Part shown: piece after piece, positions 1-7,924 of the stretch
Layout of the letters: each line of letters opens with the position of its first letter
Position numbering within the stretch: the first letter of the stretch is position 1
From: Anaerolineae bacterium
GTDB taxonomy: Bacteria > Chloroflexota > Anaerolineae > B4-G1 > SLSP01
Length of the DNA stretch: 36,287 nt
Direction: 5' to 3'
Assembly: GCA_016931185.1 (NCBI GenBank)
Contig: JAFGFI010000010.1
Span: forward strand, 1 to 36,287
Translations under genes and position numbers: made by a program
Notes under the pieces: model-generated
What the model was told of the DNA's origin: nothing
What the model saw: only the letters and a program-made list of their open reading frames with translations
The model's database searches: none

Positions 1-80
1 CATTAACGACTGGCGTTCACCAGCAGTAGGATGAAAAATTGAATCCGTAATTCGTTATTCGTAATTCGCTATTTTCAAGG
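1..80 (+). repeat. Modular leader repeat, copy R1
   Basis: This is a copy of a dispersed element that recurs at 28225-28301, 32083-32222 and 32250-32382. It has the head CATTAACG, then TTCACCAGCAG-AGGATGAAAA (TGAAAA at 32-37), an AT-rich middle made of ATTCG words, and the tail CTATTTTCA (TTTTCA at 72-77). It runs directly into the purine-rich ribosome binding site of the gene at 91. Positions 14-61 are identical to 28238-28285 upstream of DNA polymerase I, and 63-77 are identical to 28287-28301. The window begins at the first base of the repeat, so its left border here is unknown. Confidence 0.8.
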
Positions 81-90
81 GAGGGAGGAT

Positions 91-1167
91 ATGATGAAAA
101 TTCTAATTTACGGCGCTGGCCCGCTGGGCAGTGTGTTCGCGGCAAAGTTGCATCAGGGTGGGCACGAAGTTTCGATTTTGGCACGGGGACAACGTTTAGC
201 TGACCTGCGTGAGCATGGAGTGGTGCTACATGATACAACCACCGGTACATGGGTCACGGCGCGGGTTAATGTGGTGGAAACACTTGCGCCTGACGATGTC
301 TATGATTTGATACTTGTCATTATGCGTAAGAATAATGCCCTGGATATTTTACCGATCCTGGCGGCAAACACGAAAACGCCCAACGTGGCATTTTTTATGA
401 ACAATGCCGCCGGGCCGGGGGCATGGGTTGAAGCATTGGGTAAAGAGCGAGTGTTAATCGGATTCCCTTCTTCTGCCGGTTACCGCGATGGGCATGTTGT
501 ACACTGTCTGACCGGCAATGAGCAATTGCCGATGTCGGTTCCTTTTGGGGAGGTAGATGGTAGTATCAAAGAGCGTACATTGGTGATTGCGCAAGCAATT
601 GATGCGGCGCCGGGCTTGACTGCGGAAATTCGCACCGATATGGATACCTGGCACAAATATCACGTCGCGTTACTGATGCCGTCGCTGGCTCCTGCGCTCT
701 ATGCTTGCGGGACAGACCGCTTTCGCTTGATCCGTACGCGGGATGCAATAGTACTGGCAATTCGTGCCGTCCATGAGGGGTTCCGTGTGTTGCGGGCGAA
801 AGGACTGCCGGTGACGCCGCGCAATCTGCGGATATTTGCCTGGCTGCCGGAGCCGCTGATGGTGTATATCTTCCGCAAGCGGTTTACCGATGCGCGGATG
901 GATATTGCGATGGTAGGGCACGCCAATGCTGCCCGTGATGAAATGCAGCATCTAGCCGGTGAATTTATGGAGATTGCGCGGTCTACAGATATACCTACTC
1001 CCAACATTGACAAACTGTATCCCTATTTTGATCCAGAAACACCCCTGCTGCCTGATGGCAGTCAAGACATTTCTCTGGATTGGCGTGGGGTATGGGCCGG
1101 TGTGGGAATATGCGCGGCCTTGTTTATCTTATTAGGATATATACTAAAATATATGCGTAAGAGTTAA
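91..1167 (+). CDS. Ketopantoate reductase-like (ApbA/PanE fold) protein with C-terminal membrane helix
   Basis: The protein begins with a classic Rossmann dinucleotide site, GAGPLGS, close to the N-terminus, as in the NADPH-dependent ApbA/PanE family. PanE reduces 2-dehydropantoate to pantoate in coenzyme A synthesis. The lysine of the catalytic helix is probably retained (W-H-K near residue 190). The asparagines that follow it in true PanE are not apparent (K-Y-H-V-A-L-L-M), so the substrate is doubtful. A hydrophobic helix at about residues 333-352 followed by K-Y-M-R-K-S suggests membrane anchoring, which is unusual for this family. Start: GAGGGAGG lies 2 nt before ATG 91 and 5 nt before ATG 94, so either may be used. 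The neighbours (DUF1232 protein, hydrolase) do not reveal a pathway. Confidence 0.75.
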   Translation: MMKILIYGAGPLGSVFAAKLHQGGHEVSILARGQRLADLREHGVVLHDTTTGTWVTARVNVVETLAPDDVYDLILVIMRKNNALDILPILAANTKTPNVAFFMNNAAGPGAWVEALGKERVLIGFPSSAGYRDGHVVHCLTGNEQLPMSVPFGEVDGSIKERTLVIAQAIDAAPGLTAEIRTDMDTWHKYHVALLMPSLAPALYACGTDRFRLIRTRDAIVLAIRAVHEGFRVLRAKGLPVTPRNLRIFAWLPEPLMVYIFRKRFTDARMDIAMVGHANAARDEMQHLAGEFMEIARSTDIPTPNIDKLYPYFDPETPLLPDGSQDISLDWRGVWAGVGICAALFILLGYILKYMRKS

Positions 1168-1270
1168 AACGTAGAAGACCATTTACAGCGTTACTCGGCG
1201 ACATTTGCGCTAATCGCGAGAACCTTCTTAACTTCTAATTCTTAACGCGCAATTTGCAGCTTGTCGCTTT

Positions 1271-1711
1271 ATGTCTTGCTTTTTACATTTTACGATCGAT
1301 ATGCGTCAACTTCTTTCTTTTGACCTATGGAAGCAACAAGTGCGGCGGCTTAAAGCCGAGACCTATGTGCTTTATTTGGCTTACCGCGACCCGCGTGTAC
1401 CCTGGTACGCGAGAGTATTCGCGGCCATAGTGGTGGGATATGCCTTTAGTCCCATTGATCTGATCCCGGATTTTATCCCGGTATTGGGATATTTGGATGA
1501 TTTGCTGTTGGTGCCATTGGGTATTTGGCTGGCACTCAGAATGATTTCGCCGGAGGTGATGGTGGATGCTCGTGTAAAAGCCCAGGAAATGATGATGAAC
1601 GGTAAACCCATCAATCGAGTAGCTGCCGTGATTATTGTCGTAATCTGGCTGTTATTGGCAGCGTTGGCTATTACGTTCGGTGTGCGTATGATCGGCAGAT
1701 TAAGGGGATAA
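1271..1711 (+). CDS. DUF1232 (YkvA-type) membrane protein
   Basis: This is a 146-residue protein with the DUF1232 signature: a basic, amphipathic N-terminal part, then [14 protein letters not shown] and G-Y-L-D-D-L-L-L at about residues 55-80. A second hydrophobic helix lies at about 117-138. The family is widespread, small and membrane-associated, and has no agreed biochemical function. No convincing Shine-Dalgarno precedes ATG 1271 or the in-frame ATG 1301, so the start is uncertain. The stop is 3 nt before the hydrolase start at 1715, and the likely ribosome binding site of that gene (AAGGGGA) lies inside this gene's end, so the two are probably cotranscribed. Confidence 0.75.
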   Translation: MSCFLHFTIDMRQLLSFDLWKQQVRRLKAETYVLYLAYRDPRVPWYARVFAAIVVGYAFSPIDLIPDFIPVLGYLDDLLLVPLGIWLALRMISPEVMVDARVKAQEMMMNGKPINRVAAVIIVVIWLLLAALAITFGVRMIGRLRG

Positions 1712-1714
1712 AAG

Positions 1715-2602
1715 ATGACAGACTTTCTTGCAAACTCAAAACTGGCAAAATTATATCGGGACGTTCCGCCAGAATATCTGGCTCCCTACGGGCAATTTCG
1801 AATGGAACACCCTTTTAAGCATATTACCCAGGAGGGTGTGGCGTGGGAATATTATGATCTGGGGAAGGGTCCAGAGACTCGTCTGACATTGACGGGGGCA
1901 CTGGGAATTCCCTATTTTGACTGGCACCACCTTCTGCACTTTGCTCAGACTTCGCGTGTTATCGCTCCCTGTTATCCACCGGTAGACACGATGGACGCGC
2001 TATGTGACGGTATCGCCGGGATAGTGCGTCATGAAGGCATCGAGAAGGTTCATGTTCAGGGTGGATCTTATGGAGGCTTCGTAGCCCAGGTTTTTGTCCG
2101 CCGTTACCCTGAAATGACGGCGTCGCTGATCCTTTCCCACACGCAGCCTCCCTATCCTGACGACGAAGGAATGGCGAAAATTCGCAAGTCATTGCGCTGG
2201 ATGAGGGTATTACCGGCGAGTGTATTGCGTTGGGTAATGAACCTCAGTTTAAGCAAACTTATGCCGGATAAGACGCCGTATAATGCGCTCTTAATTGCTA
2301 TCTATAATGAATTATTGTACTATCGCTTGACGAAAGCCTCTATTCTCAGCATTCTGACGCGCGCGGTAGATTATGAGCGCCGTCGTTTTACACCTGAGGA
2401 TCTTTCAGCCTGGCCAGGGCGGATACTGATTATGATGACGGACAATGACCGGACCACACCTGAAGAAGTACGCGAAGATTTTGCGAAACTTTATCCGCAG
2501 GCGCAGACGCACATATTTGAAGACTCCGGGCATGCCACGTCTTGGGAGCAGGCCGATGCATACCGCGCGGTTATAGATGCATTTGTGAAGTATAATTCGT
2601 GA
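1715..2602 (+). CDS. Alpha/beta hydrolase
   Basis: This is a 295-residue alpha/beta-hydrolase fold protein. The nucleophile elbow G-G-S-Y-G-G places the catalytic serine at residue 118. A late-strand acid is likely in M-T-D-N-D-R-T-T-P, and the histidine is in D-S-G-H-A-T-S-W near residue 274. The region between the elbow and the acid forms a helical cap (about 150-235). The layout resembles maspardin/SPG21-like and other short hydrolases. The substrate cannot be named; carboxylesterase or lipase-type activity is possible. There is no signal peptide, so it is cytosolic. ATG 1715 is preceded by AAGGGGATAAAAG, a good ribosome binding site. Confidence 0.8.
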   Translation: MTDFLANSKLAKLYRDVPPEYLAPYGQFRMEHPFKHITQEGVAWEYYDLGKGPETRLTLTGALGIPYFDWHHLLHFAQTSRVIAPCYPPVDTMDALCDGIAGIVRHEGIEKVHVQGGSYGGFVAQVFVRRYPEMTASLILSHTQPPYPDDEGMAKIRKSLRWMRVLPASVLRWVMNLSLSKLMPDKTPYNALLIAIYNELLYYRLTKASILSILTRAVDYERRRFTPEDLSAWPGRILIMMTDNDRTTPEEVREDFAKLYPQAQTHIFEDSGHATSWEQADAYRAVIDAFVKYNS

Positions 2603-2712
2603 TTGGTGTCTTTGATCGCATATAAGGCAGAAGTTATTTTTTGGAAAACGTTCGATTTTATGATTTGTGAGTCTTGCTATGCACGGTTGTGAGGCAGTGG
2701 GGAGGATTGAAG

Positions 2713-2931
2713 ATGAGTAGCACATTTATGGGCTTTTTGGTATTGCTGATTGGCATATTCACATTAGCCGGTGCGTTTTTTGATTGGGAATGGTTTATGA
2801 ACAATCGTCGGGCCAGGTTGTTGGTAACACTCTTTTCCAGAGATGGTGCGCGGATTTTCTGTGCTGCGTTGGGTATATTTTTTATAATTCTGAGTTTATT
2901 GGCCTTCGTAGGGGTTCTGAATTTTGATTAA
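2713..2931 (+). CDS. Small two-helix membrane protein, Imm17-like
   Basis: The predicted protein has 72 residues with hydrophobic helices at about 6-24 and 48-69. The loop between them is rich in aromatic and basic residues: D-W-E-W-F-M-N-N-R-R-A-R, then F-S-R-D-G-A-R-I-F. This pattern is what I recall for the immunity protein 17 (Imm17) family, whose members sit beside polymorphic toxins. No toxin is recognisable next to it, so an immunity role is unsupported. ATG 2713 is chosen over an upstream in-frame start at 2674 because GGAGG at 2701-2705 lies 7 nt before it. It could equally be an uncharacterised membrane protein. Confidence 0.6.
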   Translation: MSSTFMGFLVLLIGIFTLAGAFFDWEWFMNNRRARLLVTLFSRDGARIFCAALGIFFIILSLLAFVGVLNFD

Positions 2932-3028
2932 AGTAAAAGAGGCCGGCAGGTTTACTTTGAATTCTTAGTGGAGATGGGCTTTACCAATCCATATTCGCTA
3001 TTCTTAACTCATCATTCGTAATTTGCTT

Positions 3029-5260
3029 ATGATTTTCAAAAATCTTCTGGGACGTAAGATTCGTACCCTGCTTACTATGTTGGGTATTGCGGTGGGTGTA
3101 GCGGCAGTAGTGTCCCTCGGCGCGTTGGCCGAGGGTCTTGTCTCTGCGTATTCCACACTTGGTGGGGGGAGTGGTGCTGATATCCTGGTGATGCAGGATG
3201 ACGCGCTGGATATTGTCTTTAGCGCGGTGGATCAGGAGATTGCTCCTCTATTGGCGGGCTTTTCCGGTGTGGAAAAGATGGCGCAGATGGTTTACACTTT
3301 TGGGGCAACCGATGAGATGCCCTATTTTATTGTCTATGGTTATGAACCAGGAAGTTTTGCTATTGAACGATTTAAGATTGTGGAAGGGCAGACACTTTCG
3401 TACCAACTGGGCAAACGTGGGGGCAAGCCACTGTTGCTGGGTAAATCGGCAGCGGATGACTTGGAAAAGCAGGTAGGAGATACTTTCCGCTTATATGAGA
3501 CCACTTACCGCATTGTGGGGATTTACGAGACCGGCCAACCTTTTGAAGATGGGGCCGCGATAGTATTGTTGGAAGATGCGCAATTGATCAGCGGCAAGCC
3601 GCGCCAGATTAACGCTTTCCTCCTCAAAGTGCGGGTCGGGACTGATATCGCGCACCTGCGCGAGCGTATTGAACAGCGGTTTGACACATTGACTGCCACT
3701 ACTTCTGCCGATTTTGAGGATGAACAGGATACACTGCAATATATCTATGCTTATACATGGAGCGTGTCTTTGATTGCGATCCTCATCGGCGGGGTGGGAG
3801 TGATGAATACGATGCTGATGAGCGTCTTTGAGCGCACGCGCGAGTTTGGCGTGTTGCGGGCGGTGGGGTGGCGTCCCCGTCGTGTGTTGCGGATGGTGCT
3901 AGGAGAATCGTTGTTGCTCAGCCTGATCGGAGGTGGTGTCGGTATTGGCTTGGGCACAGCCGCCGTCTGGGGGGTGCAGCAACTTCCACTGGCTGCTATG
4001 ATTGTGCCAAAAGCGGTTTCGATCAATTTATTGCTCCAGGGGGTGGGGATTGCTCTCGGATTGGGGCTGATAGGGGGCGGTTTGCCCGCGTGGCGCGCGG
4101 CGCGACTGATGCCCGCCGATGCGATGCGTTACGAGGGCGCGTCTGTGAACACTTCGCGGCATGTGCGTTCCTCCGCGTTGCGGAATGTGTTGCGCCAGCC
4201 AGTGCGCACGCTATTGACAATCATCGGTATTGGGATTGCGATGATGTCCATTGTGTTGTTGGGAGCATTGAGCGCGGGGATGGTGGATGCTATATCAGGG
4301 ATGATAATTGGCGGCGGAGCGCAGTTAGTAGGAATGCAGTCGGATGCGTCGATAGATTTGAGTCAGGTTGATGAGGGGATTATACGGCGTATCGGTGCTT
4401 TCCCCGGTGTGCAAGCTGCCGAAGGATTTCTTACCGGCTATACCTCGATGGGGGATTTACCTTTCTTTATCGTGTTTGGTTATCAACCGCGTGGGTTGTC
4501 TATCACCGAATTTCGTATTGTTGATGGGCAACCGTTGCTGACCAACCGGCAGATGCTTCTGGGTCGGGTGGCTGCGGAAAATCTGGACAAAGAAATAGGA
4601 CAGACACTCCAAATTTTTAACAGCACTTTTAAAATTGTCGGAATCTACGAAACCGGGGTCTCCTTCCAGGATGGGGGGGCGGTAGTCTCGCTTCGGGATG
4701 CACAAAAGCTCTTTGGACAGGCGCACAAGGTTAGTTTTCTTGGGGTGTGGGTGGAAGAACCGGACCAGGTAGATAGAATCCGGCAGGAAATCGAAACGCA
4801 TTTCCCTGAGGTTTCACTATCGCAGGCGGCTGAATTTGCTGAGAATGTCGGTGATATCCAGATGATGGAATCTGCTATATGGGGAATCTCTTTTATGGCT
4901 CTCGTTGTTGGAGGGCTAGGGATGATGAACACGATGGTGATGAGCGTTTTTGAACGCACGCGCGAGATCGGGGTGCTACGCGCGTTAGGATGGCGCAAAC
5001 GCCGTGTGTTGTGGATGATCGTTCGCGAGTCTGTCACATTGAGTTTGCTCGGTGGGGTGACGGGGGTAGTGATTGGCGTTGCGCTTGGCTACGGACTCAA
5101 CTTGTTACCTGTGATACAGGGTATGATCCGTATGACGTATAGTGTAGGACTTTTCTTACAGGCTACCGGGACCGCATTGGTATTGGGTATTATAGGGGGC
5201 ATCTATCCCGCGTGGCGTGCCTCAAATCTGCCGCCAGTGGAGGCATTACGATATGAATGA
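3029..5260 (+). CDS. Duplicated MacB/FtsX-type ABC transporter permease
   Basis: This 743-residue protein contains two complete tandem copies of a MacB-periplasmic-core plus FtsX permease. Half 1 (about 1-375) starts with I-R-T-L-L-T-M-L-G-I-A and ends with P-A-W-R-A-A-R. Half 2 (about 378-743) starts with V-R-T-L-L-T-I-I-G-I-G and ends with P-A-W-R-A-S-N. Each half has one N-terminal helix, a large outside domain and three C-terminal helices carrying the motif M-S-V-F-E-R-T-R-E, giving eight helices in all. One polypeptide may therefore supply both halves of the usual permease dimer. Family members move lipoproteins, lipids, peptides or drugs, or transmit force across the membrane; the substrate here is unknown. 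ATG 3029 is preferred to TTG 3023, although neither has a clear Shine-Dalgarno. The gene overlaps the ATPase gene by 8 nt. Confidence 0.85.
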   Translation: MIFKNLLGRKIRTLLTMLGIAVGVAAVVSLGALAEGLVSAYSTLGGGSGADILVMQDDALDIVFSAVDQEIAPLLAGFSGVEKMAQMVYTFGATDEMPYFIVYGYEPGSFAIERFKIVEGQTLSYQLGKRGGKPLLLGKSAADDLEKQVGDTFRLYETTYRIVGIYETGQPFEDGAAIVLLEDAQLISGKPRQINAFLLKVRVGTDIAHLRERIEQRFDTLTATTSADFEDEQDTLQYIYAYTWSVSLIAILIGGVGVMNTMLMSVFERTREFGVLRAVGWRPRRVLRMVLGESLLLSLIGGGVGIGLGTAAVWGVQQLPLAAMIVPKAVSINLLLQGVGIALGLGLIGGGLPAWRAARLMPADAMRYEGASVNTSRHVRSSALRNVLRQPVRTLLTIIGIGIAMMSIVLLGALSAGMVDAISGMIIGGGAQLVGMQSDASIDLSQVDEGIIRRIGAFPGVQAAEGFLTGYTSMGDLPFFIVFGYQPRGLSITEFRIVDGQPLLTNRQMLLGRVAAENLDKEIGQTLQIFNSTFKIVGIYETGVSFQDGGAVVSLRDAQKLFGQAHKVSFLGVWVEEPDQVDRIRQEIETHFPEVSLSQAAEFAENVGDIQMMESAIWGISFMALVVGGLGMMNTMVMSVFERTREIGVLRALGWRKRRVLWMIVRESVTLSLLGGVTGVVIGVALGYGLNLLPVIQGMIRMTYSVGLFLQATGTALVLGIIGGIYPAWRASNLPPVEALRYE

Positions 5261-6071
5261 GTGTATTATCGAAACGCGTCATTTAACTAAAATTTACGGT
5301 AATGGTACCGAAAAAATCCACGCACTGGATGGGGTGAGCGTGCAGATTGCGCCAGGTGAGTTTGTTGCCGTGATGGGGCCATCAGGCTCGGGGAAATCCA
5401 CCTTGCTTAATATGCTCGGTGCGCTAGATCGCCCGACGGAGGGACAGATCCTTGTCAATGGGCAGGACTTAAAGAAGATCAGGAATTTAGATCGTTTTCG
5501 CGCGCGGACGGTGGGTTTTGTCTTCCAATTGCACAACTTGATTCCCACTCTCAACTCTCTTGAGAATATTGAAGTACCGATGGTAGGGCAGATGTCGGGG
5601 GGGCGAAAACGTCGCCAACGCGCAAGAGAATTATTGGGCCTTGTGGATCTGGCAGATCGGGCACGGCATCTTCCGAATCAACTTTCCGGTGGACAGCGGC
5701 AGCGCGTGGCGATAGCGCGCGCGTTGGCAAACCAACCGGCGTTGATTTTGGCGGATGAACCGACGGGCAATCTGGATTCTCAAAGTGGGGCGGATGTGAT
5801 CAAGCTACTGCGTAAACTCAATCAGGAGTTAGGCACGACGATTATCATTGTAACCCATGACCCGGCCGTTGCCCGTCAAACGGATCGTGTGTTGGTCATG
5901 CGCGATGGCAATATTGCCGATGATCATCAAGTGGGGCATCCTTTTGAAGAGGATCTCAAGGAATTTCGAGATTCGGGATTGGGGCAATCCTTGTTGGCAG
6001 GAGAGGAGGCCGCGTTGGCATGGCTGGCATCTAAAGGACTTTCCTCTCTCCCGCGATTATTCGGAACATGA
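5253..6071 (+). CDS. ABC transporter ATP-binding protein, MacB/LolD family
   Basis: This 272-residue ATPase is the partner of the upstream permease. It shows Walker [10 protein letters not shown], a Q-loop in F-V-F-Q-L-H-N-L, the signature [10 protein letters not shown], Walker [13 protein letters not shown] and the switch histidine in V-T-H-D-P. The L-D-R-P-T-E-G motif is typical of the LolD/MacB/FtsE group. About 45 extra residues follow the ATPase core (acidic, then [11 protein letters not shown]) with no recognised function. ATG 5253 lies within the end of the permease gene and has TGGAGG at 5237-5242, so translation is probably coupled. The next gene begins 32 nt later on the same strand. 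Confidence 0.93.
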   Translation: MNECIIETRHLTKIYGNGTEKIHALDGVSVQIAPGEFVAVMGPSGSGKSTLLNMLGALDRPTEGQILVNGQDLKKIRNLDRFRARTVGFVFQLHNLIPTLNSLENIEVPMVGQMSGGRKRRQRARELLGLVDLADRARHLPNQLSGGQRQRVAIARALANQPALILADEPTGNLDSQSGADVIKLLRKLNQELGTTIIIVTHDPAVARQTDRVLVMRDGNIADDHQVGHPFEEDLKEFRDSGLGQSLLAGEEAALAWLASKGLSSLPRLFGT

Positions 6072-6103
6072 CGTGTTCTTTATCAGGGTCGTGAAGTGCG
6101 ATT

Positions 6104-7924
6104 ATGAACCAGTTAGCTCCGGATCTTATGGATATTGAACTCCGCTTGATACCCCGGAATTCCGATTCCCGGAATTCTGATTCCCGGAATTCTGATTCCC
6201 GTGAACCAGGCTACATATTGCAGTTGACGGTGAGCAGCGCAGCTAATGGCGAGCAGGAATTTTCCGGTCCGGTGGATGCATCAGCATTGTTCCCCTGGAT
6301 GACTACTGGCGATATGCAGGCAGATGGGGCGCGTTTATTCAATGCATTGTTTACTGATGTAGCACTGCGCGATGCTTGGGTTGAAGCACGCGGGCGTTCG
6401 CCTCAACGCCGTGTGCGGCTGCGTCTTGACACCGGTGTGCCGCGGCTCCATACACTTCCCTGGGAGATGTTATTTGCCGATGGAAATTTGCTTGCGGTAG
6501 ATAGTGATACCCCTTTTTCTCGTTATTTGCCGAGTCCTTTTCCCTGGGGGAAAGGAGTTGCGGAACATTCCATCCGTGTGTTGGTTGTTATTGCTAATCC
6601 TGCCGATTTAAGTGACTATAATCTGTCCCCATTAGACATAGCTGCGGAACGCACATTGCTTGAGGCGACATTTGCGAATGTAGAACAGACAGGAATGTCT
6701 GTCAAATTAGAATTTTTAGATCCTCCTGTAACCTTGAAACGTCTTGAGGATGCATTACGTGTGGGATTTCACGTATTGCACTTTGTGGGGCATGGCATTT
6801 TCAACAAACGTTTGCAGCAAGCCGCGCTTTATATCCAGGGACAGGATGGCGACGCGCAGCGTTTGCGCGATATGGACTTAATAGCGATGTTGGCGCGGCT
6901 CAGTGTGCAGCCGCGCTTAATTTATCTGGCAGCGTGTCAAAGCGCGACGCGCTCGACAACTAACGCCTTTCTCGGCCTCGGTCCGAAACTGGTACAGGCC
7001 GGTGTACCCGCGGTTGTGGCAATGCAGGATTTTATCTCGGTGACAGCCGCGCAGTCATTAGGTCAAGCGTTCTACCAAAGTTTGCTCCGGCAGGCCGGGC
7101 AAGGTGCAGCAGCGGTAGATGTGGCGATGAATGAGGCGCGTAGTGCATTGCTGGCCTTGGGGCAACCGGGTGTTGCAATTCCTGTTCTCTTTATGCGTCT
7201 GCGTTCTGGCCTGCTGTGGAGCGATGAGGTCACCCCCCCTAACCCTGATGTTGTACTCGATCAACAAGGTATGACCGTTTATGGCGCCCAGGCCAATATA
7301 GTGGGGGATGGTGACTTTGTTAGTGGGGATAAGGTTACCTACAATTACCAGTTGGATGTGCCCAAACTGGTAGGAGCTTTGCGCGAAGTTTTGCCTGACG
7401 ATGATCCGGAACCGGAACGTTTGCTGTCGATACTGGCGAAATTCCAAACGCTTCACGTGCAGCTTTACGAGTGGAAAGAACTTCATAATTACCTGAACGA
7501 TATTATTTATGTGATGGATCAGTTTTCCAGAGAAGTGGAGCGATTGGATGCGCGGGAAGCGGGGAGCGATAGAAATACATTGCGATCTTTGCAGCGTTTG
7601 TGGCGTCCGGTGGCGAACAAAGTAAAACTATTGCTGGATTGGGCTGCTGATGAGGTCTCGCATATTGCCTCGGAGCGTTTGATGGAGACTGAGGCCGGCT
7701 TGCGTGGGCCGCGTTGGGCGATAGAGTTACGGATGGCACAAAAACAGCTTGAAGTGCTCTTGCAGCCGGGCGAATTTGACCTGCTGGCATTATACGATAC
7801 GACGTATAACTTCACCGATGTTGCTGATCGACAGATGTACCTTGCTGATAAGCACTTGCGCGACACGGCGGGGGAATTATATGATCTTTCGCAGGTAGTG
7901 TTGGGGAGTTTGCAAGATGACTGA
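6104..7924 (+). CDS. CHAT-domain caspase-like protein
   Basis: The CHAT (caspase HetF-associated with TPRs) fold spans about residues 105-375. The catalytic pair is visible: histidine in H-F-V-G-H-G-I-F (H230) and cysteine in L-A-A-C-Q-S-A (C278). A-G-V-P-A-V-V-A-M-Q follows, as in active family members. CHAT proteins are cysteine peptidases of conflict and cell-death pathways. After the peptidase comes a glycine/aspartate-rich strip (about 395-410, G-D-G-D-F-V-S-G-D-K-V) that I associate with bacterial effector-type proteins, then a helical C-terminal region (about 412-606) with no recognised domain. There is no signal peptide or membrane helix. The N-terminus carries three in-frame repeats of N-S-D-S-R. 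The start is uncertain: ATG 6104 and ATG 6128 both lack a strong Shine-Dalgarno. It overlaps the next gene by 8 nt. Confidence 0.85.
   Translation: MNQLAPDLMDIELRLIPRNSDSRNSDSRNSDSREPGYILQLTVSSAANGEQEFSGPVDASALFPWMTTGDMQADGARLFNALFTDVALRDAWVEARGRSPQRRVRLRLDTGVPRLHTLPWEMLFADGNLLAVDSDTPFSRYLPSPFPWGKGVAEHSIRVLVVIANPADLSDYNLSPLDIAAERTLLEATFANVEQTGMSVKLEFLDPPVTLKRLEDALRVGFHVLHFVGHGIFNKRLQQAALYIQGQDGDAQRLRDMDLIAMLARLSVQPRLIYLAACQSATRSTTNAFLGLGPKLVQAGVPAVVAMQDFISVTAAQSLGQAFYQSLLRQAGQGAAAVDVAMNEARSALLALGQPGVAIPVLFMRLRSGLLWSDEVTPPNPDVVLDQQGMTVYGAQANIVGDGDFVSGDKVTYNYQLDVPKLVGALREVLPDDDPEPERLLSILAKFQTLHVQLYEWKELHNYLNDIIYVMDQFSREVERLDAREAGSDRNTLRSLQRLWRPVANKVKLLLDWAADEVSHIASERLMETEAGLRGPRWAIELRMAQKQLEVLLQPGEFDLLALYDTTYNFTDVADRQMYLADKHLRDTAGELYDLSQVVLGSLQDD
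6155..6199 (+). repeat. 15-bp tandem repeat in the CHAT gene
   Basis: There are three adjacent copies of CGGAATTCYGATTCC (6155-6169, 6170-6184, 6185-6199). The last two are identical and the first differs at one base. They keep the reading frame and encode R-N-S-D-S repeated, in the N-terminal part of the CHAT protein before its first predicted strand. The AATTC/GATTC words resemble the ATTCG-rich filler of the intergenic leader repeats. Confidence 0.9.

Noticed and set aside
3868..4371. 167-codon frame in the permease gene
   Set aside because: It is a shifted frame of the duplicated permease, with Cys/Arg/Asp-rich composition and no independent start signal.
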